The notes under the pieces: model-generated
Told to the model about the DNA's origin: nothing
What the model saw: the letters and a program-made list of their open reading frames with translations, nothing else
Database searches by the model: none
Position numbers and translations under genes: made by a program
Assembly (NCBI RefSeq): GCF_001424025.1
Contig: NZ_LMPZ01000003.1
Location: forward strand, 222,501-286,500
Direction of reading: 5' to 3'
From: Brevundimonas sp. Leaf363
GTDB taxonomy: Bacteria > Pseudomonadota > Alphaproteobacteria > Caulobacterales > Caulobacteraceae
Length of the DNA stretch: 64,000 nucleotides
In this document: positions 59,730-64,000 of the stretch, piece after piece
How the letters are laid out: the number at the start of each line of letters is the position of its first letter
Numbering within the stretch: position 1 is the stretch's first letter

Positions 59730-62027
59730 TCAACCCTGGAGAGTGAACGCTCCGGCCAGTCCCTCGGTCGAGGACGGCGCGACCCAAACGTCGAATTGGC
59801 CCGCCTCGACCGTCGGACGATCGTCGCCGCCGATAAATTCCAGCTGTTCGCGACGGAGGACGAATCGCACCTGGCGGCTCTGGCCGGGCTGCAGTGCGAT
59901 CTTCTGGAAATCCTTAAGCTCGCGCACGGGTCGAACGCGGCTGGCGACTCGGTCGCGGATATACAGCTGCACTACCTCCTCCATCGCCCGCGATCCGGCG
60001 TTGGTGACGGTGGCCGAGATCTCGATCTGTCCGGACCAGACCAGGGTGTCGCTGGACAGGCGCAGGTCAGAATAGCGCGCCTCGCCATAGGTCAGGCCGT
60101 GGCCGAACGAAAACAGGGGCGTGTTGGACGTCTCGCGATACCGCGCCTTGAACTCACTCTCGCCGGGCAGTTCGGGGCGGCCGGTGGCAAGGTGGTTGTA
60201 ATAGAAGGGCTGCTGGCCCGGCCGGTGCGGGAAGCTGACCGGCAGACGGCCCGACGGGCTGTAGTCGCCGAACAGCACGTTCGCGACGGCCGTGCCGGTC
60301 TGGGAGCCCAGGAACCAGGTCGCCAGGATGGCTGGCGCGTCGCACACGGCGCCCTCCAACGCCAGCGCCCGGCCGTGACGCAGCAGCACCACCACCGGCT
60401 TGCCTGTCGCGGCTATGGCTTCGGCCAGGGCCTGCTGCGGCGCCGGGACCACGATCTCCGTTCGAGACTGCGCCTCGCCCGACATCTTGGCGCTCTCGCC
60501 GATGGACAGGATGACGACGTCGGCCTGGCGGGCGGCGGCGACGGCTTGTTCTATGCCGCCGGGGATGGCCGTCTCGACGCCGCTGCCACGCTCGATCAGC
60601 AGTCGTCCGGCGCGACCCATGGACCGACGCAGGCCCTCGGCCACGGACACCGCTTTTGCGTGGTCGCCCCAGATCGTCCAGGGGCCGAAGACGTCGTCGA
60701 CCTCGTCCCCGAACGGGCCGATCAGGGCCAGGGTCCGCCCCTTTGACAGCGGCAGCAGGCCGCCGTCGTTCTTCAGCATGACGATGGAACGCCGGGCCGC
60801 CTCGTGGGCCACCGCGTGGTGCGCCGCCGAGCCGACCACCGCCGCCTCAACCGCCGGGTCCATGCCCTTGTAGGGATCGTCGAACAGCCCCAGCGCCGCC
60901 TTGACGCGAAGCACGCGCCGCACCGCCTGATCGAGCCGCGCCAACGGCACCAGGCCGTCGCGCACCAGCCCCGGCAGGTGATCGTTGTAGAGTCCGCTCT
61001 GCATCGACACATCGACGCCCGCCAGAAAGGCGATGCGCGTCGCGTCACGGTCGTCGACCGCGAAACCGTGCGGAATCAGTTCACGCTCGGACGTGTAGTC
61101 CGACAGAACGAAGCCGGCGAAGCTCCACTCGTCGTGCAGCACCCCCGTCAGCAGTTCGTGGCTGCCGGAGGCCGGGACGCCGTTGATGGCGTTGAAGGCG
61201 CTCATGACCGACAGGGCGCCGGCATCCAGCGCCGCCTTGAACGGCGGCAGATAGACGCCCCGCAGCGTCTCTTCGGACATGTCGGTGGTGTTGTATTCCA
61301 TGCCCCCCTCCGCCGCGCCGTAGGCGACGAAATGCTTGGGTGTGGCCAGCAAGGAATCGTGGGCGGCCAGCGAGGCGCCCTGAAAGCCCTTCACGCGGGA
61401 GCGCGCAAAGCGCTCGTTCAGCAGCACGTCCTCGCCGGCGCCCTCGGCCACCCGGCCCCAGCGCTGGTCGCGGCCGACGTCGACCATGGGGGCGTAGGTC
61501 TGGTGAATGCCCGAGGCGGCGCCCTCGATAGCGGCCACGCGAGCGGTTCGCTCCGCCAGATCCGGCTCGAAGCTGGCGGTCTCGCCCAGCGGGATCGGGA
61601 AGACGGTCTTGAAGCCGTGGATGATGTCGGCCGCGTACATCAGAGGGATGCCCAGCCGGCTCTCCTCGACCGCCAGCCGCTGGGCATAGCGGGCCTGCTC
61701 GGCGCCGTAGCCGTTGAACAGGCCGCCCATCCGGCCGGACCGGATCATGTCGGCCATATAGGTCTGATCGGGGTTGAAGGCGGTCGGGTTCACATCGCCC
61801 GGCAGATTGCGGAAGCGGTCGCCGAAGACGCCCAGCTGGCCGGCCTTCTCCTCCAGCGTCATGCGGGCGATCAGATTTTCGATGCGGGCGTTGTGGCGCT
61901 GCGCCTGCTGCGCCGCCGCCTGGGTCGTGGTCACCAGCCAGCCCAGTCCCGCCCCGGCGCCCAGCACCATCCGCCGGGTCGCCAGCGCGCCGTCTTGGGT
62001 CCCGGCCGTCTTGCGGGATCGCGTCAT
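59730..62027 (-). CDS. bglX: GH3 beta-glucosidase, BglX-like, Tat-type signal
   Basis: A 765-residue GH3 enzyme resembling BglX. A TRRMVLGAG twin-arginine-like motif (residues 17-25) precedes a hydrophobic stretch ending AAAQ. The first domain includes RLGIPLMYAADIIHGFKTVF and nucleophile Asp310 in GFVLSDYTS (Tyr in place of the usual Trp). KHFVAYGAAEGGMEYN and the fibronectin-III-like end (SFGHGLTYGEARYSDL) are standard. A Tat signal would mean it folds in the cytoplasm. It is 276 nt upstream of the other GH3 gene, which has its own promoter. Confidence 0.93.
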   Translation of the reverse strand: MTRSRKTAGTQDGALATRRMVLGAGAGLGWLVTTTQAAAQQAQRHNARIENLIARMTLEEKAGQLGVFGDRFRNLPGDVNPTAFNPDQTYMADMIRSGRMGGLFNGYGAEQARYAQRLAVEESRLGIPLMYAADIIHGFKTVFPIPLGETASFEPDLAERTARVAAIEGAASGIHQTYAPMVDVGRDQRWGRVAEGAGEDVLLNERFARSRVKGFQGASLAAHDSLLATPKHFVAYGAAEGGMEYNTTDMSEETLRGVYLPPFKAALDAGALSVMSAFNAINGVPASGSHELLTGVLHDEWSFAGFVLSDYTSERELIPHGFAVDDRDATRIAFLAGVDVSMQSGLYNDHLPGLVRDGLVPLARLDQAVRRVLRVKAALGLFDDPYKGMDPAVEAAVVGSAAHHAVAHEAARRSIVMLKNDGGLLPLSKGRTLALIGPFGDEVDDVFGPWTIWGDHAKAVSVAEGLRRSMGRAGRLLIERGSGVETAIPGGIEQAVAAARQADVVILSIGESAKMSGEAQSRTEIVVPAPQQALAEAIAATGKPVVVLLRHGRALALEGAVCDAPAILATWFLGSQTGTAVANVLFGDYSPSGRLPVSFPHRPGQQPFYYNHLATGRPELPGESEFKARYRETSNTPLFSFGHGLTYGEARYSDLRLSSDTLVWSGQIEISATVTNAGSRAMEEVVQLYIRDRVASRVRPVRELKDFQKIALQPGQSRQVRFVLRREQLEFIGGDDRPTVEAGQFDVWVAPSSTEGLAGAFTLQG

Positions 62028-62104
62028 CGTTCAGCCTGTAGAAGTTGCGAAGCCGTCTTTAGCCAGGAACGGCAAGGCTGCGAAACCACTGCAACCGTCG
62101 CACG

Positions 62105-62554
62105 TCAGATCAGGCCGTCGATCTTCGCCTCGGCGCTCTCGGCCGGCCGGGCGATCAGGTCCGCCAGCGTGCGCTGCTCCAGCACCGCGGCCAAGGCGTC
62201 GCGCCCCTCCAGCAGCACATGGCGGATGCGGCAGGTGACGACGTCCTCGCAGTCATCGCACGCTCGAAATGCGGTGCGGGAAGCGCACGGCGCCAGAGCC
62301 AGCGGCCCGTCGATGCACCGCAGGACGGCGGCCATCGAAATCTGCTCGGCGGGCATCGCAAGGCTGTAGCCGCCCGTGCGCCCCCGCCGGCTGACCAGCA
62401 GCCCGTCCAGCTTCATCTCGAGCAGGATGGTCTCGAGAAACTTGCGCGGCGCCCGCGCCCCGACGGCGATATCGGGTATCGCCGCCGGCGTAGGCCAGCG
62501 TTCCGCCAGGAAGATCAGCGCCCTCAGCGCATAGCGGAACTTGTTCGAGATCAT
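62105..62554 (-). CDS. Rrf2-family regulator with four Cys
   Basis: A 149-residue Rrf2-type winged-helix regulator (MISNKFRYALRALIFLAERW; GLLVSRRGRTGGYSLA). A C-terminal Cys cluster Cys90-x8-Cys99-x2-Cys102-x5-Cys108 could bind an Fe-S cluster, but its spacing differs from IscR (C-x5-C-x5-C) and NsrR. It may sense iron-sulfur status, nitric oxide or cysteine. It reads toward the GH3 gene, 77 nt upstream, and away from nothing obvious, so its target is unclear. Confidence 0.85.
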   Translation of the reverse strand: MISNKFRYALRALIFLAERWPTPAAIPDIAVGARAPRKFLETILLEMKLDGLLVSRRGRTGGYSLAMPAEQISMAAVLRCIDGPLALAPCASRTAFRACDDCEDVVTCRIRHVLLEGRDALAAVLEQRTLADLIARPAESAEAKIDGLI

Positions 62555-62615
62555 GCGCCGTCATCGCGCGTCGGGCAGGCGCTCGCAAGCGGCGGCGCCA
62601 ATCAGCCGTGCAGGG

Positions 62616-64000
62616 TCAGGCGGCCTGGGCCATGGTCGCTGTCTGCATGGCCTGGAACAAGGCGGCTATCTGCAGGGGCTTGGCGACGCAGCTGTCCATG
62701 CCGGCCGCCAGATACTCGCTGATCTGGTGGCTCATGACATTGGCGGTCAGGGCGATGATCGGCGTGCGGGCGCGGCCGACGGCGCGTTCCTGGGCGCGGA
62801 TGGCGCGCGTGGCGCTCGGCCCGTCCATGCGCGGCATCTGGACATCCATCAGGATCAGGTCCCAGGGCTCGCGCGACCACGCCTCGACCGCCTGTTCACC
62901 ATCGTCGACCACCGTCAGATCGACGCCCAGCTGATGCAGCAAGGTTTTGAGGACCAGTTGATTGACCGAGTTGTCCTCGGCGGCCAACACCTTCATGGCG
63001 CGGCCTTCACCCTCGACGTCCGGCTCGGCCGCCGCGATGGGATCCGGCATCGGAATCGGCGCATTCGCCTCACCGCGCTGCATGGGCAAGACGACGGTGA
63101 AGCTGGAGCCCACGCCCGCGGTGCTCTCGACCGAAATCGCGCCGCCCATCAACGCCGCCAGATCGCTGCAGATCGACAGGCCCAGGCCCGTGCCGCCGAA
63201 GCGGCGCGTGGTGGAGGCGTCGGCCTGGGTGAACTTGGCGAACAACAGGCCCAGCTTGTCGGCCTCGACGCCGATGCCGGTGTCGGTCACCTGCAGGCGT
63301 AGACGGCCCTCGCCGTCCAGATCGGAGTGCACGCGCACTTCGCCGGCCTCAGTGAATTTCAGCGCGTTGGAAATCAGATTGTAGAGGATCTGGCGGACGC
63401 GGGTGGCGTCGCCGACCCACTGGCCCCTCGCCGCCGGAGCCGTCGTCAAAGCGAAGGACAGGCCGCGCTTGTTGGCCAGGGCCGTGAATGCGGCGTGGGC
63501 GCCGCGCAGCAGTTCGTCCAGGTCGAACGGCTGTTCTTCCAGGATCAGCTTGCCCGCCTCGATCTTCGACAGGTCCAGCACGTCGTTCAGGATGGCCAGC
63601 AGCGTTTCGCCCGAGGCGCGGATGACGCCCAGGCGCTCGCGCTGAACCGCCGTCAGCGGATCGGCCTCCATCGCCTGCGCCATGCCCAGCACGCCGTTCA
63701 GCGGCGTGCGGATCTCGTGGCTCATTGTCGCAAGGAAGGCGGACTTGGCCTCATTGGCGGCGTCGGCGTCCTTCTTGGCGATGCGCAGGCTGGCGGCCGT
63801 GTGCTCCAGCTCCTCGGCCCGGCGCACCGCGGTCGTCTCATCGTGGGCGGTGACCACCCAGCCCGACCCCGTCGGCTCCGCCACCATACGGAGCACCCGG
63901 CCGCCGACGCAGCGCCAGACGCCCTCCGACGGAAGCCCGGCCTCTAGCGCGCCCGTGAAGGCGCGGCAGTCCGTTCCGCTCCAGGCGCCGTCGCGCGCCA
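62616..64000 (-). CDS. Hybrid sensor histidine kinase / response regulator (N-terminus outside window)
   Basis: The C-terminal part of a hybrid kinase; its start lies past base 64000. Visible, in order: end of a PAS-like domain (WRCVGGRVLRMVAEPTGSGW), a coiled linker, HisKA with the phosphoacceptor His in ATMSHEIRTPLNGVLGMAQ, an ATPase domain (N box NLISNALKF, G boxes DTGIGV and GTGLGLSIC) and a receiver domain with its Asp in DLILMDVQMPRMDG. It probably feeds a phosphorelay. No His-phosphotransfer domain is present in this portion. Confidence 0.95.
   Translation of the reverse strand, partial: ARDGAWSGTDCRAFTGALEAGLPSEGVWRCVGGRVLRMVAEPTGSGWVVTAHDETTAVRRAEELEHTAASLRIAKKDADAANEAKSAFLATMSHEIRTPLNGVLGMAQAMEADPLTAVQRERLGVIRASGETLLAILNDVLDLSKIEAGKLILEEQPFDLDELLRGAHAAFTALANKRGLSFALTTAPAARGQWVGDATRVRQILYNLISNALKFTEAGEVRVHSDLDGEGRLRLQVTDTGIGVEADKLGLLFAKFTQADASTTRRFGGTGLGLSICSDLAALMGGAISVESTAGVGSSFTVVLPMQRGEANAPIPMPDPIAAAEPDVEGEGRAMKVLAAEDNSVNQLVLKTLLHQLGVDLTVVDDGEQAVEAWSREPWDLILMDVQMPRMDGPSATRAIRAQERAVGRARTPIIALTANVMSHQISEYLAAGMDSCVAKPLQIAALFQAMQTATMAQAA

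Noticed and set aside
62090..62102. TGCAACCGTCGCA as a second LacI operator upstream of the BglX-like gene
   Set aside because: It is palindromic but does not fit the consensus matched at 59660 and could be chance in GC-rich DNA.
1..64000. CRISPR arrays, tRNA or rRNA genes, transposases and prophage genes
   Set aside because: I read for short direct repeats, tRNA-like ends and recombinase motifs and found none convincing; a computed search would be needed to exclude a single tRNA.

Overview
The window is high-GC alphaproteobacterial DNA, most likely from Brevundimonas or a close relative in the Caulobacterales. The main reasons are a holdfast-anchor operon (hfaABD, found in stalked Caulobacterales), two very different TonB-dependent receptors, a split F0 ATP synthase operon with B and B' subunits, a tandem glycine riboswitch before gcvT, and a pair of flavin-dependent halogenase genes beside a TonB receptor. 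This assignment rests on gene content, not on a database match. I saw no rRNA, tRNA, CRISPR array, insertion sequence or prophage.

Layout. 1-7.2 kb: a truncated rhomboid protease, hfaA-hfaB-hfaD with overlapping genes, an M16 metalloprotease lipoprotein, and a convergent Pro/Cys-rich exported protein. 7.5-16.4 kb: a housekeeping run of ileS, lspA, a DUF3035 (BamF-like) lipoprotein, an unknown exported protein, argS, a frameshifted NYN-domain gene, adenine deaminase and a small KGG protein. 16.4-23 kb: an HSL-type esterase, then the glycine cleavage operon (riboswitch, gcvT, gcvH, gcvPA, gcvPB). 22.4-25.1 kb: a TetR/SDR divergent pair and two small membrane proteins. 25.3-29.1 kb: the F0 operon (atpI-atpB-atpE-atpB'-atpF) and ispH. 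29.2-34.6 kb: a Zur-type TonB receptor, a cold-shock protein, a PP2C-kinase fusion and a DUF4142 lipoprotein. 34.8-41.4 kb: an RND tripartite efflux operon with a divergent TetR gene. 41.5-48.5 kb: an Fe-S FNR regulator, cydDC, and divergent cydAB-cydX with a perfect FNR box between them. 48.5-62 kb: a minus-strand accessory locus of MFS transporter, LacI regulator, two flavin-dependent halogenases, a large TonB receptor and two GH3 glycosidases. 62.1-64 kb: an Rrf2 regulator and a truncated hybrid histidine kinase.

The most interesting system is the 48.5-62 kb locus. It looks like a TonB-dependent saccharide or glycoside uptake unit: GH3 enzymes release sugars, the receptor imports across the outer membrane, the MFS protein across the inner membrane, and LacI regulates. 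It carries two catalytically intact halogenases whose role in such loci is unclear. A LacI-type operator overlaps a good promoter in front of one GH3 gene, and a strong terminator separates the receptor from the halogenases. A second notable observation is that HfaD is built of eight regularly spaced ~48-residue repeats, one copy of whose motif also ends HfaA. Several promoter regions suggest leaderless transcripts, cydD most clearly, and palindromic operators sit where they should act (FNR, Zur and TetR types).
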